Shown: positions 1 through 5,171 of the stretch, piece after piece
Layout of the letters: each line of letters opens with the position of its first letter
How positions within the stretch are numbered: position 1 is the stretch's first letter
Assembly (NCBI GenBank): GCA_019090565.1
Contig: JAHRVS010000151.1
Coordinates: 1 to 5,171, forward strand
Direction of reading: 5' to 3'
Source: Gammaproteobacteria bacterium
Lineage (GTDB): Bacteria > Pseudomonadota > Gammaproteobacteria > Pseudomonadales > UBA3067
Length of the DNA stretch: 5,171 nucleotides
Notes under the pieces: model-generated
What the model was told of the DNA's origin: nothing
The model's database searches: none
Seen by the model: the letters and a program-made list of their open reading frames with translations, nothing else
Translations under genes and position numbers: made by a program

Positions 1-2
1 CT

Positions 3-95
3 TCTATTTTGCAGATTCAAGCACTTATGGGGCGTCAAATGTACCCACTGACCATTAGGGGGATTGAAGACAGCATGAGGTACTTGAGTCGCTAG
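3..95 (+). CDS. Possible C-terminal end of an unidentified protein (5' end outside window)
   Basis: One frame stays open from the window edge to a TAG at 93-95, giving about 30 residues that end in MRYLSR. The other two forward frames stop earlier, at 49-51 and 56-58. The composition is plausible for a protein C-terminus (LMGRQMYPLTIRGIEDS is amphipathic and unremarkable). The stop lies 37 bp before the stop of the converging MaoC gene, a normal tail-to-tail arrangement. I do not recognise the family, and 30 codons can stay open by chance. A T-run at 110-115 follows, but I see no convincing stem in front of it. Confidence 0.4.
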   Translation, partial: SILQIQALMGRQMYPLTIRGIEDSMRYLSR

Positions 96-132
96 GGTTT
101 AGGTGTGCCCTTTTTTATACCCTGCTGTGGCA

Positions 133-606
133 CTAGGTTTGGGTAAATATTGGCAGTTTCGGGCGCTCCAGAGAAAGCTTTTCGCTGGGCGCCATGACAT
201 CAGCCTCCCCAGTAAGTATTAAGGCCCCGTTTTGATTAAGCACCTTGCAGCTGATTAACACTCGTTGGCGCTTGTCTATTTTCTCGATGATTTTTAATTC
301 AACGGTGAGCGTGTCATTGATAAAAACGGGACGTTTGAATTTCAAAGATTGGCCAACGTAGATAGAGCCAGGACCGGGTAATTCTGTGGCAATGGCTGCG
401 GAGACTAGCGATGCGCTCCACATTCCATGGGCGATACGCCCGCCAAACGGCGTGCCTTTGGCGAATTCCTCGTTAAGGTGTACCGGATTGATATCACCAG
501 AGGTGCTCGCAAATAAAAGTACATCCTCCTCAGTGAGGGTCTTTGAATAGCTAGCACTGTCGCCGATGTTAATTTCGTCATAGGTTTTATTGCTTAATTT
601 CGGCAT
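133..606 (-). CDS. MaoC-like (R)-specific enoyl-CoA hydratase, PhaJ type
   Basis: This is a 157-residue single hot-dog-fold hydratase of the MaoC/PhaJ family. Such enzymes hydrate trans-2-enoyl-CoA to (R)-3-hydroxyacyl-CoA in the cytoplasm, feeding polyhydroxyalkanoate synthesis or other acyl-CoA routes. The hydratase-2 motif is complete: SGDINPVH at residues 36-43 contains the expected catalytic Asp38 and His43, followed by FGGRIAHGM at 54-62. The length fits a stand-alone PhaJ. I chose ATG at 606-604 because AAAGGA (618-613) lies six bases upstream. An in-frame TTG eight codons further up has no comparable ribosome site. The gene is transcribed away from the LPS genes and is probably not part of their operon. 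Substrate chain length cannot be read from the sequence. A MaoC domain acting on another acyl-CoA is the main alternative, so no gene symbol is given. Confidence 0.9.
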   Translation of the reverse strand: MPKLSNKTYDEINIGDSASYSKTLTEEDVLLFASTSGDINPVHLNEEFAKGTPFGGRIAHGMWSASLVSAAIATELPGPGSIYVGQSLKFKRPVFINDTLTVELKIIEKIDKRQRVLISCKVLNQNGALILTGEADVMAPSEKLSLERPKLPIFTQT

Positions 607-817
607 GATCGTTCCTTTATCGGGGGCCAAATTAGGTTAAGTCGCGGCGAAATGAAAGTCACTGAAAGTTCGCTTTGGAATTAGAGCCTATTCTACTCTA
701 AGATGTTGAATAAGCCCTAGCCTGCTGTCGTGTTTTCATAGGTGGTTTTGGTCGCGGACCAAGGACAATGGTAGACAACATAATATGATAGCGTCAGAAT
801 GGCCGGCGGGCTTATAC
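607..817. other. Divergent intergenic region between the MaoC gene and msbA
   Basis: Together with repeat copy A and the msbA leader, this forms a 391-bp gene-free stretch (607-997) between divergently transcribed genes, so it should carry at least one promoter in each direction. I see no reading frame with a ribosome site. The only clear structure is the 15-bp dyad at 748-762. AT-rich patches such as TAATATGAT (781-789) resemble a -10 box, but no good -35 lies at the right distance, so no promoter is called. Confidence 0.5.
748..762. promoter_or_regulatory. Perfect dyad TTGGTC-GCG-GACCAA, candidate operator
   Basis: Six-base arms are perfectly complementary around a three-base centre, and G:T pairs could extend them. 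The site lies about 140 bp upstream of the MaoC start and about 235 bp upstream of the msbA start, in the region expected to hold promoters. The TTGGT...ACCAA half-sites recall operators of GntR-type regulators, but no specific regulator can be assigned. No T-run follows, so it is not an intrinsic terminator. Regulatory function is inferred from symmetry and position alone. Confidence 0.3.
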
Positions 818-963
818 AGGGAGCCTCTAATAAAAACCGCGCTTTTTGGGTGATAGTTGAGACAGCTCCTTACTCAAATCTCTGCGTATGCCTTATACAC
901 TGCGGCTCTCCGTACGGGGCTTTCTTGGCCTCACATGAAAATCACCGTTTTTAGAGGTGCCCT
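818..963 (+). repeat. MITE-like palindromic repeat, copy A (complete, 146 bp)
   Basis: The left end AGGGAGCCTCTAA (818-830) is an imperfect inverted copy of the right end TTAGAGGTGCCCT (951-963), matching at 11 of 13 positions. Runs of A (832-836) and T (946-952) continue the symmetry. Positions 852-962 align without gaps to the reverse complement of copy C, with about 16 mismatches in 111 by hand count. The centre is GTAT-GCCTT-ATAC (886-898), almost exactly the midpoint of the element. It carries no gene. It ends 34 bp before the msbA start, so it probably lies in the msbA leader or promoter region. No target-site duplication is clear. The TIRs, small size and lack of coding content suggest a MITE or an ERIC/Correia-like element, but the family is not identified. 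Confidence 0.8.
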
Positions 964-997
964 AAAGTTAATTAGTGGATGGGTTAAAAGGTCATTT

Positions 998-2758
998 ATG
1001 GTAAAACCGAGTCTTGGAGATGCATCAGAGGCAATGCGCCCTGGCCAAGTATATTTGCGACTTTTGACATATACGAAACAATACTGGCACTTTTTTATAC
1101 TGGGTGTTGTGGGGTTTGGCTTATATGCGTCGACACAGACGGCGTTTGCCAAGCTCATGGAATTCATAATTACTGCTGTAGATAGCCATGATCAAAGTGC
1201 GAGGCTGATGATTCCTGCTGCGATTATGCTGATTTTTATTGTTCGAGGCGGCGGTTCATTTCTAGGGAACTACAGCTTTTCCTTCGTTGCGAGGAATGTC
1301 ATTCATAGCCTTCGCACAGAGATGTTTCGTAAACTGCTCACCTTGCCCCAGTCTGAGTTTGATCAAACAAGCTCTGGGCGCCTGATATCAAAGTTTACTT
1401 ACGACGTTGAGCAAGTCTCTGCGGCAGCCGTAGACTCATTGAAAGTCATTGTAAGGGAAGGCTTGACTGTCGTTGGGCTGCTAGCCTTTCTACTCTATAC
1501 AGATTGGCAGTTATCATTGATATTTTTTGCCATTACGCCTTTTATCGCCTTAGTGATCAGTTTCGCTAGTAAACGCTTTCGAGTGGTTAACAAGCGAATC
1601 CAAGAAAGCATGGGGGATGTTACCCATGTGGCTTCTGAAGTCATTAGTGGTCATGCGGAAATAAAAACCTACGGCGGTGAAGTTTACGAAAACCAACGGT
1701 TTTTTGATGTGAGTCAATACAACTTACGCCAGTCAATGAAATTGGTGCTGGCCTCTGCGATCAGTGTCCCCGTTATCCAGTTTCTAGTGGCTTTGGCTAT
1801 TTCCACACTGGTGTGGGTAGCCCTTGGGGTGATGGCGCAAGAAACCACAGCAGGTCAATTTGCCGCTTACATAACGGCCGCAAGTATGTTGGCTAAGCCA
1901 ATACGCCAGCTGACGCAGGTGAATACAGGCATTCAACGAGGGGTTGCAGCCTGTTATTCTATTTTTGCTTTGCTTGATGCCGCCTCTGAAGAAGACCTTG
2001 GGCAGCGCAGCATGGAGCGAACGAAAGGCGATATCATCTTTAAAAATGTTAATTTTTCTTATGGCGAAGACAAGGTGCTTGATAATGTGAGCTTGCATAT
2101 TCAGCCAGGACAAACCATCGCCATTGTCGGGCGTTCTGGGAGCGGGAAGTCTACCTTGGTTAACCTACTGCTGCGGCTCTATCAACCAGAAAGTGGTGAT
2201 ATTCTTGTGGATAATATCCCTATCACTGAGATCAAATTAGAAGATTTGCGGAATCAATTTGCGATAGTGAGCCAAAGGGTCATGTTATTTAACGACACGG
2301 TTACGCATAATATTGCCTATGGGAATATGGCAGGTAGCAGTGAAGAAGAAATTATCTCTGCGGCCAAAGCAGCGAATGCCTGGGAATTTATAGGCGCATT
2401 GCCTGATGGCTTGGCAACAGAGCTTGGGCAGGATGGCTCCAGTTTATCAGGGGGTCAACGCCAGCGAACAGCACTTGCCCGCGCATTTTTGAAGAATGCG
2501 CCGATACTGGTTCTGGACGAGGCCACTTCTGCCCTGGATAACGAGTCAGAGCGCAAGATTCAGTCTTCCTTAGAAACGATTATGCGTGGGCGTACGACCA
2601 TCGTCATTGCTCACCGATTATCGACGATTGAGTCGGCAGATAAGATACTGGTGCTTGATTCTGGGCGAATTGTGGAGGAAGGTTCTCACCGCCAACTGCT
2701 CGCTAGAGAGGGCCACTACGCACAACTTTATAATATGCAGTTTTCAGATTGCACATAA
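998..2758 (+). CDS. msbA: Lipid A export ATP-binding/permease protein MsbA
   Basis: MsbA is the homodimeric ABC flippase that moves core-lipid A from the cytoplasmic to the periplasmic leaflet of the inner membrane. The 586 residues match the family length (about 580). The N-terminal half is a six-helix ABC exporter domain, with hydrophobic stretches near residues 31-51, 70-93, 150-167, 171-191 and 250-280, and a sixth around 285-300. The C-terminal ATPase has Walker A GRSGSGKST (378-386), the Q-loop Gln426, signature LSGGQRQR (483-490), Walker B ILVLDEATSALD (503-514) and the switch His539 in AHRLST. ATG 998 is chosen because AAAAGG (986-991) lies six bases upstream. The frame stays open back to a TTG at 857, but those 47 codons mostly lie inside repeat copy A and are almost certainly untranslated. 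The adjacent lpxK supports MsbA over a generic exporter. Confidence 0.95.
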   Translation: MVKPSLGDASEAMRPGQVYLRLLTYTKQYWHFFILGVVGFGLYASTQTAFAKLMEFIITAVDSHDQSARLMIPAAIMLIFIVRGGGSFLGNYSFSFVARNVIHSLRTEMFRKLLTLPQSEFDQTSSGRLISKFTYDVEQVSAAAVDSLKVIVREGLTVVGLLAFLLYTDWQLSLIFFAITPFIALVISFASKRFRVVNKRIQESMGDVTHVASEVISGHAEIKTYGGEVYENQRFFDVSQYNLRQSMKLVLASAISVPVIQFLVALAISTLVWVALGVMAQETTAGQFAAYITAASMLAKPIRQLTQVNTGIQRGVAACYSIFALLDAASEEDLGQRSMERTKGDIIFKNVNFSYGEDKVLDNVSLHIQPGQTIAIVGRSGSGKSTLVNLLLRLYQPESGDILVDNIPITEIKLEDLRNQFAIVSQRVMLFNDTVTHNIAYGNMAGSSEEEIISAAKAANAWEFIGALPDGLATELGQDGSSLSGGQRQRTALARAFLKNAPILVLDEATSALDNESERKIQSSLETIMRGRTTIVIAHRLSTIESADKILVLDSGRIVEEGSHRQLLAREGHYAQLYNMQFSDCT

Positions 2759-3759
2759 TGCTGGCTGCGATATCGCGAAAAATTCAACAAGCGTGGTATG
2801 AAAAGCATTTTCTGTTATGGTTGCTCTTACCTGTTTCGCTCGCCTTTCGAAGTTTGACGGGGCTCAGGCGCTTGGCTTATTTAAGCGGCTACAAAACCAT
2901 TGTCCCTTCGCCTTGTCCGGTAATTGTCGTAGGGAACATTAATGTGGGCGGTAGTGGAAAGTCGCCATTGGTGATTTGCTTGGTTGAACACCTGAAGACG
3001 CTGGGTTATCGCCCAGGAATAGTAAGCCGGGGATACGGCGGGACGGCGCCCGCTTACCCCTGCGCAGTAGACGAGCAAAGTAATCCAGCGCAAGTGGGCG
3101 ATGAGCCTTGGATGATGCAGCGCCGCACGGGCCTACCCTGTGTGGTCGACCCTGTCCGGCCTCGAGGGATACAATACCTCTATGACCATTTTGACTGCGA
3201 TATCATTATCAGCGACGATGGCTTGCAGCACTACGCCATGGCCAGAGACATTGAAATAGTCGTACTGGATGGTCAGCGGCACTTAGGAAATGGCTTCTGT
3301 TTGCCTGCTGGCCCTCTGCGGGAGCCAGCGAGCCGACTTGATTCAGTTGATTTTGTTGTGGTGAATGGAGGAAAGGTAACGTTGAGCCAATACGCTATGA
3401 GCCTGAGTGTAGAAGGCCTTTACCCTTTGGCTGAATTTAATGAGCCAGAAGGGGAGCCTGTACCGTTTAAGATGAATGAAAAAGTACATGCCGTAGCAGG
3501 AATCGGTAACCCCCAGCGATTTTTTGATACCTTGACAACCCTAGGGTGCGACGTTGACGAGAGGCCATATCCTGATCACTATCAGTTTAGCGGTGAAGAG
3601 TTGAAATTTAACGACAATTATAAAATCGCTTTAACAGAAAAAGATGCGGTAAAGTGTCTGGGTTATGACATTGATAACGCCTATTATCTTAAGGTGAACG
3701 CGAAACTAGAAATGCCATTTTGGATTGCTTTGCAGGAAAAATTGAAGAGTTTAAATTAA
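2758..3759 (+). CDS. lpxK: Tetraacyldisaccharide 4'-kinase LpxK
   Basis: LpxK phosphorylates the 4' position of the tetraacyldisaccharide 1-phosphate at the cytoplasmic face of the inner membrane, producing lipid IVA. The 333 residues fit the family. A hydrophobic N-terminal segment (about 18-30, FLLWLLLPVSLAF) is the usual membrane anchor. The P-loop GNINVGGSGKSP is at 59-70, SRGYGG at 90-95, GDEP at 115-118, DDGLQH at 153-158, GPLREP at 185-190, and a C-terminal DHYQF with the conserved His at about 274. The P-loop has Ser where LpxK usually has Thr (GKSP for GKTP), a conservative change that should keep metal and phosphate binding. ATG 2758 overlaps the msbA stop by one base (TAATG). No good ribosome site precedes it, so translation is probably coupled to msbA. 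An in-frame TTG at 2749 is a less likely start. Confidence 0.95.
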   Translation: MLAAISRKIQQAWYEKHFLLWLLLPVSLAFRSLTGLRRLAYLSGYKTIVPSPCPVIVVGNINVGGSGKSPLVICLVEHLKTLGYRPGIVSRGYGGTAPAYPCAVDEQSNPAQVGDEPWMMQRRTGLPCVVDPVRPRGIQYLYDHFDCDIIISDDGLQHYAMARDIEIVVLDGQRHLGNGFCLPAGPLREPASRLDSVDFVVVNGGKVTLSQYAMSLSVEGLYPLAEFNEPEGEPVPFKMNEKVHAVAGIGNPQRFFDTLTTLGCDVDERPYPDHYQFSGEELKFNDNYKIALTEKDAVKCLGYDIDNAYYLKVNAKLEMPFWIALQEKLKSLN

Positions 3760-3772
3760 TGAGGCCACGCTG

Positions 3773-3792
3773 GAGGCGCCTTTTGGCGCCTC
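3773..3792 (+). terminator. GC-rich hairpin after lpxK, possible weak terminator
   Basis: A perfect eight-base stem GAGGCGCC / GGCGCCTC closes on a TTTT loop, starting 13 bases after the lpxK stop. The nearest T-run (3804-3808) is 11 bases beyond the stem rather than directly after it, so classic intrinsic termination is doubtful. An mRNA-stabilising or processing role is as likely. The right arm coincides with the left end of repeat copy B (GCCTCT), so the hairpin may be partly a product of that insertion. Confidence 0.4.
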
Positions 3793-3919
3793 TGGAAAAC
3801 CACTTTTTACGCGATAGCAGCCTAGCGCAGTACTCGAATCACCGTGTATGACCTATACACGGTGGCTTTCCGTGCGGGGCTTCCTTGCTACCGAATAAGA
3901 ATTACTATTTTAGAGGCAC
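3784..3919 (+). repeat. MITE-like palindromic repeat, copy B (diverged, about 136 bp)
   Basis: This copy shares with copy A the order GCCTCT, AAAACC, TTTTT, GATAG, TACTC-AATC, a central hairpin, CGGGGCTT-CTTG and a right end TTTTAGAGG. It differs from A and C by several substitutions and at least two single-base deletions, so it looks older. The central hairpin is the best of the three: CACCGTGTAT (3840-3849) pairs perfectly with ATACACGGTG (3855-3864) around GACCT. The left boundary is uncertain by a few bases because the end overlaps the preceding hairpin. It fills most of the lpxK-ycaR gap and ends about 53 bp before the ycaR start. Confidence 0.7.
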
Positions 3920-3972
3920 TCTACTATAGCAAAGGAAAAATCCAGTTCCTTCCCAAAACCAGGAATGTATTC

Positions 3973-4164
3973 ATGATAGATAATAAATTACTCTCTATAT
4001 TGGCTTGTCCAGTATGCAAAGGCGAGCTTGACTACCAGAAAGAGCGTGATGAGCTGTGGTGCCGGGCCGATGCATTGGCTTTTTCGATAAAGGACGATAT
4101 TCCGGTGATGCTTGAAAATCAGGCACGCACACTTTCTATAGATGAAAAGCTATCAAAAAAATAA
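3973..4164 (+). CDS. ycaR: YcaR / UPF0434, Trm112-like small Cys-containing protein
   Basis: This 63-residue protein matches the YcaR family along its length: a short helical start (DNKLLSILACPVC), CPVC at 12-15, a further Cys30 in ELWCR, then the characteristic LAFSIKDDIPVMLENQAR. The family is related to Trm112-type zinc-ribbon proteins. As in other YcaR proteins, only three cysteines are present, so a complete four-Cys zinc site is not evident. The molecular function is not established, but the gene typically sits beside kdsB, as here. ATG 3973 is chosen because AGGAA (3961-3965) lies seven bases upstream and the family begins at this point. An upstream in-frame GTG at 3844 would add 43 residues encoded largely by repeat copy B and is rejected. 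Confidence 0.92.
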   Translation: MIDNKLLSILACPVCKGELDYQKERDELWCRADALAFSIKDDIPVMLENQARTLSIDEKLSKK

Positions 4165-4220
4165 AAACGGGCGCCAAGAAAGTGTTTTTATTTACGCCCG
4201 TATGAATTCGCTGTTTTTAT
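4161..4220 (+). terminator. Overlapping inverted repeats after ycaR, possible terminator or attenuator
   Basis: ATAAAAAC (4161-4168), which includes the ycaR stop codon, is perfectly complementary to two separate downstream copies of GTTTTTAT (4184-4191 and 4213-4220). A second stem, ACGGGCG (4167-4173) with CGCCCGT (4195-4201), overlaps the first by two bases and encloses the first GTTTTTAT. The pairings are therefore partly mutually exclusive. The GC stem is followed by a T-run after an 11-base gap, which is not a textbook terminator. Termination between ycaR and kdsB is possible but unproven. Confidence 0.4.
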
Positions 4221-4304
4221 AGGAAGCGCTTTTCTTTAACACGGCTTAGTGCTCTTTATAGGGTTGAGCCAGTATAAACCCAACAATTTTTTAGAGTTTA
4301 TTGC

Positions 4305-5051
4305 ATGAGTTTTAATGTTGTTATTCCGGCGCGATATGCGTCGACACGTTTGCCAGGAAAGCCTCTTAAAGACATCGCTGGCAAACCGATGGTGCAACAT
4401 GTATTTGAGCAGGCTCAAAAAAGTGCCGCACAAGAGGTCATTGTTGCCACCGACGATGAGCGAATACTTGTTGCCGTGGAGTTATTTGGCGGAAAAGCCG
4501 TCTTGACGTCAACTTGCCATGAGTCAGGTACTGATAGGTTAGAAGAAGTCGCTAGAATAATGGGTTGGGCCGATGAGCAAATAATAGTCGGCGTGCAAGG
4601 GGATGAGCCTCTTATTCCTCCTGTTGTTATTAACCAAGTGGCGGATAACCTTTCTTCTCGGTCAGAGTTTTCTATTTCAACGCTTCAGGAAAAAATATCC
4701 ACTTTGGCTGACATTATGGATCCGAATGTTGTGAAAACAGCGGTGGATCAAGCTGGAGCAGCCTTGTACTTCAGTCGCGCCCCCATTCCTTACGGTAGGG
4801 ATTGTTTCCCAGAAAGTATTCCAGAGGGGGTCGAATATTATCGGCATATTGGTATTTATGGTTACCGTGTTAGGTTTTTGCGGCAGTTTGCCGGTTGGGA
4901 TATGAGCCCGTTGGAGAAAGCAGAAAAGCTGGAGCAACTCAGAGCAATGTGGTACGGCGCTAAAATTCACCTTGATGAGGCCTTGGAGACCCCACCAAAA
5001 GGAGTGGATACCCAAGAGGATTTGGAACACATTCGTCGTTTATTAGCGTAA
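4305..5051 (+). CDS. kdsB: 3-deoxy-manno-octulosonate cytidylyltransferase (CMP-Kdo synthetase)
   Basis: KdsB couples CTP and Kdo to give CMP-Kdo and pyrophosphate in the cytoplasm. CMP-Kdo is the donor for Kdo transfer onto lipid IVA, the product of LpxK encoded upstream. The 248 residues equal the usual family length. Diagnostic motifs are the nucleotide-binding start IPARYASTRLPGKPL (7-21), SGTDRLEE (74-81), VQGDEPLIPP (97-106) with the metal-binding Asp100, YFSRAPIPYGRD (155-166), YRHIGIYGYR (179-188), EKAEKLEQLRAMWYG (204-218) and VDTQEDL (234-240) with a second acidic metal-site residue. ATG 4305 gives the standard N-terminus, but the upstream ribosome site is weak (TAGAG at 4292-4296). 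The 140-bp gap from ycaR is wider than in compact versions of this operon, so kdsB may have its own promoter. I could not point to a convincing -35/-10 pair. Confidence 0.97.
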   Translation: MSFNVVIPARYASTRLPGKPLKDIAGKPMVQHVFEQAQKSAAQEVIVATDDERILVAVELFGGKAVLTSTCHESGTDRLEEVARIMGWADEQIIVGVQGDEPLIPPVVINQVADNLSSRSEFSISTLQEKISTLADIMDPNVVKTAVDQAGAALYFSRAPIPYGRDCFPESIPEGVEYYRHIGIYGYRVRFLRQFAGWDMSPLEKAEKLEQLRAMWYGAKIHLDEALETPPKGVDTQEDLEHIRRLLA

Positions 5052-5059
5052 TTTATATA

Positions 5060-5171
5060 AGGGCATCTCTAAAAATAGTGATTTTCACGTGAGAGCAAGA
5101 AAGCCCCGCACGGAGAGCCGCAGTGTATAAGGCATACACGAGGATTCGAGTACGGAGCTGACGCAGCTATC
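5060..5171 (-). repeat. MITE-like palindromic repeat, copy C (inverted, truncated by window end)
   Basis: Read on the minus strand, this stretch runs from GATAGCTGCG at the window edge to the right end TTAGAGATGCCCT. It aligns to copy A (852-963) without gaps at about 86% by hand count. Its centre is GTGTAT-GCCTT-ATACAC. By comparison with A, about 34 more bases carrying the left terminal repeat should lie beyond the window. It begins eight bases after the kdsB stop. It lies in the opposite orientation to A and B, so a kdsB read-through transcript would carry its complement. Confidence 0.8.

Noticed and set aside
95..132. Bidirectional terminator between the converging genes
   Set aside because: There is a T-run at 110-115, and short complementary pieces exist (AGGGT/ACCCT, GTGCC/GGCAC), but stems are five pairs with loops of about 20 bases, too weak to call.
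931..1167. 78-codon minus-strand open frame spanning repeat copy A and the msbA start
   Set aside because: It is composed of repeat plus msbA antisense and would place a gene across the msbA ribosome site.
1784..2113. 109-codon open frame on the minus strand inside msbA
   Set aside because: It is antisense to a well-conserved ABC transporter, has no family resemblance and no supporting context.
4231..4304. A kdsB promoter (TTTATA at 4255 or TATAAA at 4273 as -10)
   Set aside because: No acceptable -35 hexamer lies 16-18 bases upstream of either candidate.
4677..5030. 117-codon open frame on the minus strand inside kdsB
   Set aside because: It lies fully antisense to a gene with intact kdsB motifs, shows no recognisable domain, and is explained as a shadow of the real frame.
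818..5171. CRISPR array or composite transposon explanation for the repeats
   Set aside because: Copies are about 140 bp, kilobases apart and in mixed orientation, with no spacers, and no transposase gene is present in the window.

Overview
The window looks like chromosomal DNA from a Gram-negative gammaproteobacterium, possibly a marine one. The main evidence is a lipopolysaccharide block in the enterobacterial order msbA - lpxK - ycaR - kdsB. The proteins match the family lengths and motifs well, but nothing here fixes the genus.

Layout: positions 1-95 hold what may be the last 30 codons of a rightward gene that starts outside the window. It converges on a leftward MaoC/PhaJ-type (R)-enoyl-CoA hydratase gene (133-606). 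Between that gene and msbA lies 391 bp without a gene (607-997). It contains a perfect 15-bp dyad (748-762) and the first copy of a palindromic repeat (818-963). msbA (998-2758) and lpxK (2758-3759) overlap by one base (TAATG). A 213-bp gap (3760-3972) then holds a GC-rich hairpin and a second repeat copy (about 3784-3919). ycaR (3973-4164) follows, then a 140-bp gap with competing inverted repeats, then kdsB (4305-5051). A third repeat copy, in the opposite orientation, begins at 5060 and runs off the window end.

How the genes work together: KdsB activates Kdo as CMP-Kdo for addition to lipid IVA. LpxK makes lipid IVA by 4'-phosphorylating the disaccharide precursor. MsbA flips the finished lipid A-core across the inner membrane. 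YcaR is a small Cys-containing protein that usually accompanies kdsB. The MaoC hydratase is a fatty-acyl-CoA enzyme with no evident link to the block.

The most unusual content is the repeat family. Three related copies of about 140 bp occur within 4.4 kb. The two complete copies have imperfect terminal inverted repeats (AGGG..CCTCTAA / TTAGAGG..CCCT), and the whole unit is a degenerate palindrome centred on a small loop. It resembles a MITE or an ERIC/Correia-type element. Copies A and B sit just upstream of msbA and ycaR and create false in-frame N-terminal extensions of both genes. Copies A and C bracket the LPS block in inverted orientation.
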